This document shows, piece by piece, positions 1 through 7,823 of a stretch of DNA of 64,000 bases; position 1 is the first letter of the stretch; each line of letters starts with the position of its first letter. The DNA lies in assembly GCA_902776285.1 (NCBI GenBank), contig CACYPK010000006.1:53210-117209 (forward strand). Reading direction: 5' to 3'. The position numbers and the translations under genes are program-made. Below the pieces are notes generated by a model, which worked only from the letters and a program-made list of their open reading frames with translations, did no database searches and had not been told where the DNA came from. This DNA comes from an uncultured Eubacteriales bacterium (GTDB lineage: Bacteria > Bacillota > Clostridia > Peptostreptococcales > Anaerovoracaceae).

Positions 1-946
1 CCGCCAGAGCGTCCCTGTCAAGAAGTATCACCTTGCAGAGCACTTCGTCAGAACCGCAATAGAGGTGCACCCTGCTGTTGTTCAGGACTACTCTGTCCGT
101 GGAACTGAAAATGCTTATCTCTGTGTCCAGCATATTGGTAACGGTAACCGCATCCGGACAAGCCAGGACATCGCCCCTGTCTATGTCTTCCTTGGAGACG
201 CCTGACAGGTTGATGGCCGTCCTCTGGCCCGCCAAGGCTGTTTCCGTTTCCTTACCGTAAGTCTGTATGCCCCTTACCTTCGCTTTTGTGCCTTCCGGAT
301 AGATGATCACGTCATCTCCGGTTTTGACGCTGCCGTCCATCAGAGTACCCGTCACTACGGTGCCGAATCCCTGCATCGTAAACACCCTGTCCACAGGCAG
401 CCTGAAGAGTTCTTTCTCTTCGCGGCGCTTGTTCTCCCTGTCACACTTGGCGATGATCTCAGTCCTGAGTTCATCAAGGCCCTCGCCCGTAACCGCGCTT
501 ACCGGGATGACCGGCTTGCCTTCAAGGAAGGTCCCCCTGAAGTATTCTTCGACTTCATCGAGCAGCATTTCGAGCCAGTCCTCTTCGACCATATCGGTCT
601 TGGTCACGGCGATGATGCCGTCGTTTATGCCAAGCGACTGAAGTATCTCAAAATGCTCTCTGGTTTGAGGCATGATGCCCTCATCGGCAGCCACTACGAA
701 GAGCACGAAGTCTATGCCGCCTATGCCCGCGAGCATGTGCTTTATAAATTTCTCATGCCCCGGCACATCGATGACCCCGATGTTGTATCCGGCATCATTC
801 GGTATGTGAGCGAATCCGAGCTCTATGGTGATGCCGCGCTTTTTCTCTTCCTGCAGCCTGTCAGTGTCGATACCGGAGAGCGCCTTTATGAGCGTTGTCT
901 TGCCGTGGTCGACATGGCCGGCCGTGCCGATGATTATGTTCTTCAT
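1..946 (-). CDS. selB: Selenocysteine-specific elongation factor SelB (N-terminal part, runs off the window)
   Basis: Translating the minus strand from the ATG at 944-946 gives a translation GTPase: G1 GHVDHGKTT near residue 10, a switch I segment [10 protein letters not shown]3 DVPGH and G4 TKTD. The RGITIELGF and [13 protein letters not shown] blocks are typical of SelB rather than EF-Tu. SelB carries Sec-tRNA(Sec) to the ribosome at UGA codons that are followed by a SECIS hairpin. The start overlaps the selA stop by four bases (ATGA), indicating translational coupling. The C-terminal winged-helix SECIS-binding domains lie beyond position 1, so the gene is truncated here only by the window edge. 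Confidence 0.95.
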   Translation of the reverse strand, partial: MKNIIIGTAGHVDHGKTTLIKALSGIDTDRLQEEKKRGITIELGFAHIPNDAGYNIGVIDVPGHEKFIKHMLAGIGGIDFVLFVVAADEGIMPQTREHFEILQSLGINDGIIAVTKTDMVEEDWLEMLLDEVEEYFRGTFLEGKPVIPVSAVTGEGLDELRTEIIAKCDRENKRREEKELFRLPVDRVFTMQGFGTVVTGTLMDGSVKTGDDVIIYPEGTKAKVRGIQTYGKETETALAGQRTAINLSGVSKEDIDRGDVLACPDAVTVTNMLDTEISIFSSTDRVVLNNSRVHLYCGSDEVLCKVILLDRDALA

Positions 947-2403
947 TTTTTGAATGCCCTTGCGACTGTCTCCAGTTCATCCTCCGCTATCGTGCGGACG
1001 CACAGGAGCAGCCTGTCTTCATTGATACGGGCCACTACCGGAACTTCTGCCTTGCGCAGTTTTCTCTCCGTTCTGTCAGCTGACTTCATGCCGTCCTTCA
1101 CGGAAACAGCCCAGCCCGGCAGTCTCACCGTAGGAGCGGAGCCGCCGCCTATCTGGTCTTCTACCGGTACGAGTTCGAGTGACAGCGCCGGGTCGACTCT
1201 CTTGATCGCGTCCGCGAGTCTTTCCGCCTTTGCCCTCATGTCTTCGCTTGACGCAGAGATCATGCTGAGCACGGGGATGTCCCTCAGAGCGACCTTAGGG
1301 TCTCTGTATTTCATGAGCGTCGCTTCGAGCGCTGCGAAGGTCATTTTGTCGACCCTCATCGCCCTCGCGAGCGGATGCTTCTTCATGGCTTTTATATATT
1401 TCTTTTTGCCGACTATGATGCCTGCCTGCGGTCCTCCGAGCAGCTTGTCGCCGGAAAAGAGCATCACGTCGATGCCCGTTGCCAGCGAGGCCGGGATATT
1501 CGGCTCGCTCAGCCCGCAAGCGGACATATCGAGCATCAGGCCGTTCCCCATATCGAAGATGACCGGGAGGTCGTGCTTTTTGCCTATCTCAACGAGTTCC
1601 TCAAGGCTCGCTTCTTCCGTAAAGCCGACTATGTCGTAATTGGACTTATGAACCTTCATGAGCGCGCCGGTCTCAAAACGCATGCCGCCCCTTGGATCGG
1701 ACGCGAAAAACTCAGGATCTTCGGCCTGTTCTTTTGTGATGATGGCGTTCTCGTAGTCCGATGCCTTTGTCTTGTTGCTGGTGCCGACCTCCTGAAGGTA
1801 TGCTCCGGACTGCATCATGATGTCCGGGATCCTGAAAGCTCCGCCTATCTCGACGAGCTCTCCCCTGGATACGACTATCTCTTTGCCCTTGCCCAGAGTG
1901 GCCAGGACTATCATTGTGGCGGCCGCATTGTTGTTGACCACCATAGCGTCCTCTGCTCCCGTGAGCTCAGCTACGAGATCGCTCACAAGGTCGTGACGTG
2001 AGCCGCGCTTGCCCTTAGGCACGTTATATTCAAGGTCGGAATAGCCTTTGGAGACCCTCGCGACATTCTCTACAGCGTCCCTGCAGAGCGGCGCCCTGCC
2101 GAGATTCGTGTGGAGAATGGTTCCTGTCGCGTTGATCAGCGGAAAGAGATTCAGTTCTTCATCGCGCAGCACCTTGGCTCCTGCAGCCTCTGCGACTGCC
2201 TCTATATCAAGTACTGACGCGTCGAATTTCTCTGCCTTGCCATCGGTAAGGTCCAGTATGGAAGCTCTCAGATCCGCTATCACCGCTCGAACGGCCTCGG
2301 TGACCATAAGGTCGCCTTTCTCTTCTGACAATACAACAAGAGACTCCTGCTTAAGCACCTCATCGATCTTAGGGAGTCCTCTCAATAGTTCTTTCTTTGT
2401 CAT
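943..2403 (-). CDS. selA: L-seryl-tRNA(Sec) selenium transferase
   Basis: PLP enzyme that converts Ser-tRNA(Sec) to Sec-tRNA(Sec) using selenophosphate. The PLP lysine is in [12 protein letters not shown] (Lys about 320), and the N-terminal [13 protein letters not shown] block (about 91-103) is the usual SelA signature; about 486 residues is slightly longer than the E. coli protein. I start it at the ATG at 2401-2403 because a GGAGGT at 2411-2416 sits 7 bases upstream; an in-frame ATG at 2424 has no such site. It follows tRNA-Sec by about 24 bases and overlaps selB, so selC-selA-selB is probably one transcript. Confidence 0.96.
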   Translation of the reverse strand: MTKKELLRGLPKIDEVLKQESLVVLSEEKGDLMVTEAVRAVIADLRASILDLTDGKAEKFDASVLDIEAVAEAAGAKVLRDEELNLFPLINATGTILHTNLGRAPLCRDAVENVARVSKGYSDLEYNVPKGKRGSRHDLVSDLVAELTGAEDAMVVNNNAAATMIVLATLGKGKEIVVSRGELVEIGGAFRIPDIMMQSGAYLQEVGTSNKTKASDYENAIITKEQAEDPEFFASDPRGGMRFETGALMKVHKSNYDIVGFTEEASLEELVEIGKKHDLPVIFDMGNGLMLDMSACGLSEPNIPASLATGIDVMLFSGDKLLGGPQAGIIVGKKKYIKAMKKHPLARAMRVDKMTFAALEATLMKYRDPKVALRDIPVLSMISASSEDMRAKAERLADAIKRVDPALSLELVPVEDQIGGGSAPTVRLPGWAVSVKDGMKSADRTERKLRKAEVPVVARINEDRLLLCVRTIAEDELETVARAFKK

Positions 2404-2426
2404 GGCACCGACCTCCGTAATCATTG

Positions 2427-2524
2427 TGGCGGGAGTACGTGGGAATCGAACCCACCCGGGAGGCTCCTAACCCCCTGCAAACGGTTTTGAAGACCGCGAG
2501 GCACACCAGCACCTATCTACCCCC
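2427..2524 (-). tRNA. selC: tRNA-Sec (anticodon TCA)
   Basis: The minus strand folds as a long tRNA of about 98 nt including an encoded CCA. The anticodon stem-loop reads GCGGTCTTCAAAACCG with TCA at the centre, there is a very long variable arm, the T arm is GTGGG-TTCGATT-CCCAC, and the acceptor pairs GGGGGTA with TACTCCC plus a G discriminator. The extended acceptor/T domain and long variable arm separate tRNA-Sec from a suppressor or tRNA-Trp. The eighth acceptor pair appears to be a G-G mismatch. It lies immediately upstream of selA. Confidence 0.95.
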
Positions 2525-2572
2525 AGGTCGCGGTGGAAACAGCACAAAACAAGTGCTGACCGCACTCAAAAA

Positions 2573-2601
2573 ATTATACTAAAAAAGCGCCGCTCATTCA
2601 A
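2573..2601 (-). promoter_or_regulatory. Sigma-A promoter of selC-selA-selB
   Basis: On the minus strand a -35 TTGAAT (2596-2601) and a -10 TATAAT (2573-2578) are separated by exactly 17 bases. The -35 lies in the loop, and the spacer in one arm and the T-run, of the cysE terminator. Transcription would begin near 2566, about 40 bases before the tRNA-Sec 5' end. Confidence 0.7.
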
Positions 2602-2613
2602 CAGTGCGGCGCT
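2581..2613 (-). terminator. Intrinsic terminator of the cysE operon
   Basis: Perfect 7-bp GC stem (GCGCCGC at 2587-2593 with GCGGCGC at 2606-2612) and a 12-base loop; on the minus strand it is followed by six T. A shorter T-run on the other side could make it work in both directions. Confidence 0.85.
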
Positions 2614-2628
2614 TGTTTTTGCATTGGT

Positions 2629-3531
2629 TCAGATGAACCATTCTATGCTTTCTTCAAGCAGTTTTCTGTCCTTGGAACGATGCTGTCCGCAGGCGTTGGT
2701 GACGATTGTCTCGCCCGGCTCCATCGACTGTGTCAGCCAGACGTTACCGCCAACTACGCAGTCATCCCCGATCTTCGTGTCGCCGCCGAGTATGGTCGCT
2801 CCGGCGTAGATGATGACATTGTTTCCGATGTCCGGATGGCGCTTGATCCCCTTGACAGGCGTACCTGACTCTGTGAGGGCAAAGCTCTTGGCTCCGAGTG
2901 TCACGTGCTGGTAGATCTTAACGTGCTCGCCTATGGTGGTGGTCTCGCCTATCACGACGCCGGTGCCGTGGTCGATAAAGAAATACCTTCCTATAGTCGC
3001 GCCCGGATGGATGTCGATGCCCGTTGTCTGGTGGGCCAGCTCGGTCATGATCCTCGGGATCATCGGGATCTCCATCTCGTACAGCTTATGGGCGATCCTG
3101 TATATCGCTATGGCATAGAAAGCCGGGTACGTGATGATGACCTCATCCATGCTCTTTGCCGCGGGGTCGCCTTCGTAGCCCGCCTGGATGTCGGTCTTGA
3201 GCATCTCAAGTATCTCAGGCAGAGCGTCTATCAGCTCATTCACCTTTTCAGAAGCCTCGTCGTGATCCTTGATGACAAGTTCCAGGCACTGATCCAGCGC
3301 GTCATAGGCCTGCATCAGTTCATATGTCCTCTTTTCCGTCTCGACAAACCTTGCGCGCGACTTTCCGAAATGATACGGGAACATCGCTCTCAGCAGATGA
3401 TCTATCGCCTCGGCGACTTTCTGCTTCATTCCAAGCAGCTGGCCGTCATTTGGCCTTGTATCTATCTCCGTCAGTTTGTACGCCAGGTCTTCCAAATGTC
3501 CCGCTACAGCTCCCTTTTTCTTGACTGTCAT
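2629..3531 (-). CDS. cysE: Serine O-acetyltransferase
   Basis: Makes O-acetylserine from serine and acetyl-CoA, the first step of cysteine synthesis. The protein has 300 residues: an alpha-helical N-terminal half and a C-terminal left-handed beta-helix of hexapeptide repeats (about 190-290), with the CysE signature GIDIHPGATIG and the catalytic-loop pattern FIDHGTGVVIGET. An AGGAG lies 6 bases before the ATG. It is the last gene of a minus-strand operon, 9 bases after the HD-domain gene, and is followed by a strong terminator. Length and sequence fit the longer serine acetyltransferases of anaerobes rather than the approximately 220-residue Bacillus type. Confidence 0.93.
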   Translation of the reverse strand: MTVKKKGAVAGHLEDLAYKLTEIDTRPNDGQLLGMKQKVAEAIDHLLRAMFPYHFGKSRARFVETEKRTYELMQAYDALDQCLELVIKDHDEASEKVNELIDALPEILEMLKTDIQAGYEGDPAAKSMDEVIITYPAFYAIAIYRIAHKLYEMEIPMIPRIMTELAHQTTGIDIHPGATIGRYFFIDHGTGVVIGETTTIGEHVKIYQHVTLGAKSFALTESGTPVKGIKRHPDIGNNVIIYAGATILGGDTKIGDDCVVGGNVWLTQSMEPGETIVTNACGQHRSKDRKLLEESIEWFI

Positions 3532-3540
3532 TGTTTTCTC

Positions 3541-4116
3541 CTAAAGTCCTATCTCATCCGCGATGCCTCTCATCGCCTCGAGTGATACGTCTACGAAAGT
3601 GTCCCAGTCCATACCCGTTTTTTCTATAAGGCTCATATACTGCCTGTTGGCTCCCGCCGCGAAACGCGTTTCTTTGAATCTCTTGTTGACCGATTTATGC
3701 TTTACGCTCGCGATCTTCTTGTCAGGATAGATCTGGGCTATCGCCTTAAGGAATCCCGACATCGGGTCAGCCGCGATGAGCGCGTATTCAAGAGTCGTCT
3801 CAGGGTTCTTGCCGCATATTGGGTTGTGAGCCATGATCGCGTTCTCCATGACCGGATCGCCGAAGCCCTCATCCCTGAGGATCTTTGCCGAAGTCGGACC
3901 GTGAGTCGCGAAATCATCTCTCCACGGCGCTGTCTCCTCGTCCAGGTCATGCAGAAGTCCGCAGATGCCCCAGTATTCGACATCTTCAGGCGCCAGTTTC
4001 TCGGCGAGTCCTCTCATGATGGCCTCTACCGCATAGCAGTGGACTATATAGTGCTCTCCTTTGACATATTTGTGCAGCAGCTCATTTGCCTGCTCTCTCG
4101 TAAGTTTTGCTTCCAT
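3541..4116 (-). CDS. HD-domain metal-dependent hydrolase
   Basis: A 191-residue protein with the HD-superfamily pattern: a histidine in EHYIVHCYAVE (about 21-31), then LLHDLDEE (His-Asp, about 54-61), then a downstream histidine in MAHNP. Such proteins are usually phosphohydrolases acting on nucleotides or phosphomonoesters; the substrate cannot be told from sequence. It sits between purine nucleoside phosphorylase and cysE in the same operon, which makes a nucleotide substrate plausible, but this is inference. The SD (AAAGGAG) is about 13 bases from the ATG, longer than ideal. Confidence 0.8.
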   Translation of the reverse strand: MEAKLTREQANELLHKYVKGEHYIVHCYAVEAIMRGLAEKLAPEDVEYWGICGLLHDLDEETAPWRDDFATHGPTSAKILRDEGFGDPVMENAIMAHNPICGKNPETTLEYALIAADPMSGFLKAIAQIYPDKKIASVKHKSVNKRFKETRFAAGANRQYMSLIEKTGMDWDTFVDVSLEAMRGIADEIGL

Positions 4117-4150
4117 TTGGGGTTCTTATCTCCTTTACCGTTTAGTGCTT

Positions 4151-4984
4151 TTATATTTCGATCGCAAGGTCCACGACTCTTGCGAAAGTTTCCTTTGCCT
4201 GTCTGCCCGCTTCGTTGACTTCCTCTGCAGTGAGAGGCTGATCGAGCACGCCCGCTGCCATGTTGGAAAGCAGCGAGATGCCGATGATCTCCCGGCCGGC
4301 GTGATTCGCGACGATCGCCTCAGGCACTGTCGACATGCCCGCGGCGTCCGCTCCGATCGTCCTCGCAAAGATTATCTCCGCAGGAGTCTCAAAACTCGGA
4401 CCGCTGAACATCGCGTATACGCCTTCCCTGAGCATGATGCCTTCATTCGCGGCAGCCGCCTTCAGTTTTTCCCTGAGATCCCTGTCATATGTGTATGTCA
4501 TGTCCGGGAAGCGCGGGCCGTACTCGTCAAGATTCGGTCCGATAAGCGGATTGCTGCCTGAGAGATTGATATGATCCCTTATGAGCATCAGGTCTCCGGC
4601 ATTCCATGCGGTGTTGACGCAGCCCGCTGCATTCGTAATGATGAAACGCTTTATTCCCAGTGCGACCATCACTCTCGCGGGATAAGAAGCCTTCTGCATG
4701 TCCCCACTCTCATAGTAGTGGAAACGTCCCGCGAAGATTATGATCTTTTTGCCCTTATATTCGCCGTAAACGATCTGTCCGCGGTGGTCGGAAACCATTC
4801 CGGCCTCCATGTACGGAACGTCATTATATGAAATGACCAGCGGGTTTTTGATCCTGTCCGCGAAGTCGTTCAGTCCCGATCCGAGTATGATGCCGATCTC
4901 GGGTCTCAGTACGCCCTTGCCGTAAAGGTAAACCGCGGACTCTTTGGCGCGCTCAGCGAGCGTCTTTGTCATGTCAGCCTTCAT
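4151..4984 (-). CDS. Purine nucleoside phosphorylase (trimeric class)
   Basis: Phosphorolyses purine (deoxy)ribonucleosides to base plus (deoxy)ribose-1-phosphate in purine salvage. Family motifs are visible: IILGSGL (phosphate-binding Ser), GRFHYYE, TNAAGCVN, the purine-site segment MFSGPSFETPAEI, and GMSTVPEAIVANH; 277 residues is the normal size of the PNP/MTAP family. The close match to PNP (FETPAE, AAGC) argues against methylthioadenosine phosphorylase. Start at 4984 is supported by GGGAGAGG upstream. The neighbouring udk, 400 bases upstream, suggests a nucleoside-salvage operon. Confidence 0.92.
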   Translation of the reverse strand: MKADMTKTLAERAKESAVYLYGKGVLRPEIGIILGSGLNDFADRIKNPLVISYNDVPYMEAGMVSDHRGQIVYGEYKGKKIIIFAGRFHYYESGDMQKASYPARVMVALGIKRFIITNAAGCVNTAWNAGDLMLIRDHINLSGSNPLIGPNLDEYGPRFPDMTYTYDRDLREKLKAAAANEGIMLREGVYAMFSGPSFETPAEIIFARTIGADAAGMSTVPEAIVANHAGREIIGISLLSNMAAGVLDQPLTAEEVNEAGRQAKETFARVVDLAIEI

Positions 4985-5000
4985 ATGTCACCTCTCCCTA

Positions 5001-5438
5001 TTACTTAAGCGCTTTGAGGACCAGCTCGCGGGCTTCCGCTATGCTTATGCCCTGCCCGCGGGCGATACGCGACAGGTCGTCGTACTCGAACTTGTACCTC
5101 TCGACGCCGTATCCACTGACCTTCTTGCGTCTGACCTTGCCGTACGGAGTATCCAGTGATTCTTCACAGCGGTCAAGAATGTATCTCTCGGATATGGTTT
5201 CACGTATGCCTATCGTCGTAGTGTATTTGAATATGAGTCCGACGAAGCGCTCTTTCTCTGCCTCTTCATCGGCGCACATCACGGTCAGCAGAGTTGCCGG
5301 ACGCCCCTTTTTCATCCCGACAGGTGAAAGTGTAACGTCCTTGGCGCCCTCTTCCATCAACCTTTCCGCCGCGAAAGCGAGTTCCTCCGCCGTCATGTCA
5401 TCTATATTGCATTCGAATTCGCAGATCCTGTCCTTCAT
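5001..5438 (-). CDS. LarC C-terminal-domain protein (nickel-pincer cofactor insertion, LarC2-like)
   Basis: A 145-residue protein matching only the C-terminal part of LarC (DUF111): the start ECNIDDMTAEEL, then DVTLSPVGMKKGRPATLLTV, and ERYILDR. In Lactiplantibacillus plantarum full LarC arises by ribosomal frameshifting between larC1 and larC2 and inserts Ni into the pyridinium bis-thiocarboxylate cofactor. No LarC1 coding region is seen next to it; the upstream gene ends in TAG immediately before this ATG, so this is a free-standing LarC2-type protein. With larE two genes upstream, a role in the same cofactor pathway is likely. Confidence 0.8.
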   Translation of the reverse strand: MKDRICEFECNIDDMTAEELAFAAERLMEEGAKDVTLSPVGMKKGRPATLLTVMCADEEAEKERFVGLIFKYTTTIGIRETISERYILDRCEESLDTPYGKVRRKKVSGYGVERYKFEYDDLSRIARGQGISIAEARELVLKALK

Positions 5439-6065
5439 CTATCCCTGCTGTTCGACTCTTGCCAGATGCGAGAGTATCTTTACCTTGATCACATCGAACA
5501 CTACGTCGTTCATACCGCTGTTGAGAACTATGTCCGCCAGATACTTTGTAGGCTCAACATAGATATAGTGCATAGGCTTTACCGTCGTCAGATACTGCTG
5601 GGCGATCCCCTCGACATCCCTGCCGCGGTACTTTACGTCGCGGATCACGCGGCGGAGTATCCTTTCGTCCGCGTCCGCCTCTACATAGATCTTGATGTCC
5701 AGCAGATCCCTGAGTTCAGGATTCTGCAGAACCATGATGCCTTCTACGATGATGACCGGTGATGGGTTTATCCTGACTGTCTCCTTGCTCCTGTTGTGGA
5801 TGGTATAGTCATATACCGGGCAGTCAACGGGCTCGCCGTTCCTGAGCTTTCTGAGATGCTCTATGAAGAGGTCCGTCTCAAAAGCGTCAGGATGGTCGTA
5901 GTTGATCAGCTTGCGCTCCTCAAAAGGAATGTCGTCGTGAGCCTTGTAGTAGTTGTCATAATAAATGACCGTCACTCTGTCTCCGAACTCGTCCTTGATG
6001 CGGTTTGTGAAAGTCGATTTGCCGGAACCCGTACCGCCGGCAACACCAATGATCAGGCAATCCAT
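5439..6065 (-). CDS. udk: Uridine kinase
   Basis: Phosphorylates uridine/cytidine with a nucleoside triphosphate (pyrimidine salvage). The P-loop is GGTGSGKST (about 10-18); YYDNYYKAHDDIPFEER and NYDHPDAFETD are the usual uridine-kinase substrate segments, and VEGIMVLQNPELRDLLDIKIYVEAD covers the Walker B region. At 208 residues it has standard length. It is placed between larE and the larC2-like gene, which its TAG stop abuts directly. Confidence 0.93.
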   Translation of the reverse strand: MDCLIIGVAGGTGSGKSTFTNRIKDEFGDRVTVIYYDNYYKAHDDIPFEERKLINYDHPDAFETDLFIEHLRKLRNGEPVDCPVYDYTIHNRSKETVRINPSPVIIVEGIMVLQNPELRDLLDIKIYVEADADERILRRVIRDVKYRGRDVEGIAQQYLTTVKPMHYIYVEPTKYLADIVLNSGMNDVVFDVIKVKILSHLARVEQQG

Positions 6066-6104
6066 TTTGCGTTCTCCTCCGATCTGTGCTCTAACTTATT
6101 TATT

Positions 6105-6881
6105 TTATAATCCAAGGTCCTTAAGGTCAATATTACGGGGACGCGGAACTTCGTCTATTTCAACCCTTTCGTACAGATCCGCGAGCGCGGCTTTTATCCC
6201 GCTTTCGCGCATCAGCGCATGATCATACTGATCCTCCGCTATCTGCACCAGGGCGTTATTCCCTCTCATCCTGACCCTGAAGTCTCTGTAGCCCATATCC
6301 ATCATTCTGCGTTCGGCCTCTTCAGTGGCCTCCAGCTTCTCTTTTGTGATCTGTTCACCTGTCCTTATGCGCGTCGCAAGGCAGGCGTAAGCCGGCTTGT
6401 TCCAGGTCGGAAGTCCTGCTTCCCTTGACAGTCTTCTGATGTCTGTTTTGGTAAGTCCGCATTCTTTCAGAGGTGACTTTATGCCAAGCTCCTCAAGAGC
6501 CTTGTGGCCCGGTCTGTCGGAGGCGTCATCCGACGCGTTTGTCCCGTCACATACGGTCTCATATCCGTCCGCCGCTGCAGCGGCTCTTATCGCGGTCATT
6601 ATCCGGGTCTTGCAGTAATAGCAGCGGTCCGGCGGGTTCGCGGTGATCCTATCGTCAGACAGGACATCGACTTCTATCACCTCAAACTCAGCGCCTATCC
6701 GTTCAGCAAGACTCTTTGCGTCGTCAAACTCGAAGCCCGGCTGGAACGCCGACCTGACGCAGTAAGCTTTCACGTCCGCGCCTGCCTTCACCGCGGCGCA
6801 AAGCAGATATGCCGAATCCACCCCTCCGGAAAAAGCGACTGCTATTCTGTTGTAAGCTGCAAAATAACCTTCAAGCTGCAT
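6105..6881 (-). CDS. larE: ATP-dependent sacrificial sulfur transferase LarE
   Basis: PP-loop ATPase with SGGVDS at residues 18-23 and the LarE-type segment PDRCYYCK (about 84-91). Cys167 in PAYACLATRI matches the cysteine of LarE that gives up its sulfur in building the nickel-pincer nucleotide cofactor of lactate racemase (LarA) and related isomerases. Length 258 is typical. It is the second gene of the operon, 7 bases after the DUF3574-like gene. No larA or larB is visible, so the enzyme that uses the cofactor must be elsewhere. Confidence 0.88.
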   Translation of the reverse strand: MQLEGYFAAYNRIAVAFSGGVDSAYLLCAAVKAGADVKAYCVRSAFQPGFEFDDAKSLAERIGAEFEVIEVDVLSDDRITANPPDRCYYCKTRIMTAIRAAAAADGYETVCDGTNASDDASDRPGHKALEELGIKSPLKECGLTKTDIRRLSREAGLPTWNKPAYACLATRIRTGEQITKEKLEATEEAERRMMDMGYRDFRVRMRGNNALVQIAEDQYDHALMRESGIKAALADLYERVEIDEVPRPRNIDLKDLGL

Positions 6882-6888
6882 GAATATG

Positions 6889-7212
6889 TCACTCCAGTGA
6901 TTCGCTGATGTAATAGGAATGCACCGGGCTTTCGGTTATGAGAACCGATTCCTGGTGAAAGAACACGCACAGATCCTTGGCGATCTCTTCAACAGTGGAT
7001 TTGTCGACATCGATCAGAGTAAGGACAAGAGTATTCTCCCTGGTATACGTTCCGTCTTCATGAATGTATCCGCCCTCTTCCACGTTAAAGGAAAAAGGCG
7101 TTTTGTATGAATAGCAGACATTCCTCATTATGCTGATGAACGTTTCAGTCTCAAAGAGCTGTTTCTTCTCGGCAGAATCATTCATTCCAACGTATATCTT
7201 CGTTTCGACCAT
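6889..7212 (-). CDS. Uncharacterised small protein (DUF3574-like)
   Basis: About 107 residues, beginning MVETKIYVGMND. I start it at the ATG at 7210-7212, where GGGAG lies 8 bases upstream; upstream in-frame ATGs lack a convincing site. The ending FFHQESVLITE together with the KIYVG opening resembles DUF3574, a small family of unknown function; this is a by-eye match. It is the first gene of the larE-udk-larC2-pnp operon. Possible role unknown. Confidence 0.6.
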   Translation of the reverse strand: MVETKIYVGMNDSAEKKQLFETETFISIMRNVCYSYKTPFSFNVEEGGYIHEDGTYTRENTLVLTLIDVDKSTVEEIAKDLCVFFHQESVLITESPVHSYYISESLE

Positions 7213-7384
7213 TTCAGGCATCTCCCGCTTGTTTTTCGCATTTTGACCAAAGATTATGATATCACAGATCAGCTGTTTTGTGTTCCTTTCACAGATTCCC
7301 GATTCAGACATTTATTGTTAACCGCAACAAAAATAATGGCGGTTTTTTGTTTTTTTAAAATACATTTATATTGCCCAAAGGGTA

Positions 7385-7413
7385 TTGCAAAATTGTTTTT
7401 CTATCAGTACAAT
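7385..7413 (+). promoter_or_regulatory. Sigma-A promoter of the structured RNA locus
   Basis: TTGCAA (7385-7390), exact 17-base spacer, TACAAT (7408-7413). Predicted start near 7420. No protein-coding gene follows on this strand. Confidence 0.75.
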
Positions 7414-7419
7414 AGAGAC

Positions 7420-7782
7420 AACAAGAAGGAACGTAATAGCCGGACGGAAGCAAGACAAAAGCCAGACATAATAATCAGATGTCGACGAAGTGATCCGGCA
7501 AACTAAAAAGCGCGGGACGCGCAGGAACGGAGGAACAGACCAATGGGTGCAATTTATATGGAGGCTGTTCCGGTATAAAGACTCTGCAAGGCATGCCTAC
7601 TTAGTGGCACCGGCGGTGACAGAAAACCGGACACCAACAGATCAGAAGCAGAAGTGATCGCGGGGCAGCCTCAGAAAAACGAACAAAGACAAACAAAAAA
7701 CCGTATTGAAGACATGTACGGCATCAAAACTGAATATTAGGAAGTAACGAGGGACGGGCAAAGCCCGTCCCCTTATTGTTGT
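7420..7782 (+). ncRNA. Unassigned structured RNA, about 360 nt
   Basis: This intergenic stretch between divergent operons has a near-consensus promoter at its left end and a 9-bp GC hairpin at its right end, but no credible reading frame. Successive helices can be read directly: GCCGGA 7439-7444 with TCCGGC 7494-7499; GCGCG 7510-7514 with CGCGC 7518-7522; GGAACAG 7532-7538 with CTGTTCC 7565-7571; CACC 7608-7611 with GGTG 7615-7618; GATCA 7640-7644 with TGATC 7655-7659; CCGTA 7701-7705 with TACGG 7717-7721. Purine-rich single-stranded tracts separate them. I do not see the RNase P, tmRNA, SRP or common riboswitch signatures. An RNA gene is inferred; its function is unknown. Confidence 0.6.
7751..7782 (+). 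terminator. Terminator hairpin of the structured RNA locus
   Basis: GGGACGGGC (7751-7759), AAA loop, GCCCGTCCC (7763-7771), then CTTATTGTTGT. The stem is very stable but the U-tract is interrupted. It could also stop hom transcripts coming from the right. Confidence 0.6.
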
Positions 7783-7823
7783 GCTGATATCGGATCATTG
7801 CTGAGTCCTGCTGCACGCTCTTT

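Noticed and set aside
653..1639. Long open frame on the plus strand opposite selA/selB
   Set aside because: Serine-rich low-complexity product with no family match; it is the antisense shadow of conserved selB and selA. The same holds for long plus frames opposite hom, ddh, dapB, lepA and hsdR.
7420..7782. Structured locus as RNase P RNA, tmRNA, 6S or SRP RNA
   Set aside because: No AGGAAAGTCC-type RNase P core, no tRNA-like ends with tag frame, no SRP GGAAGCA tetraloop motif, and no long rod with one central bubble as in 6S.
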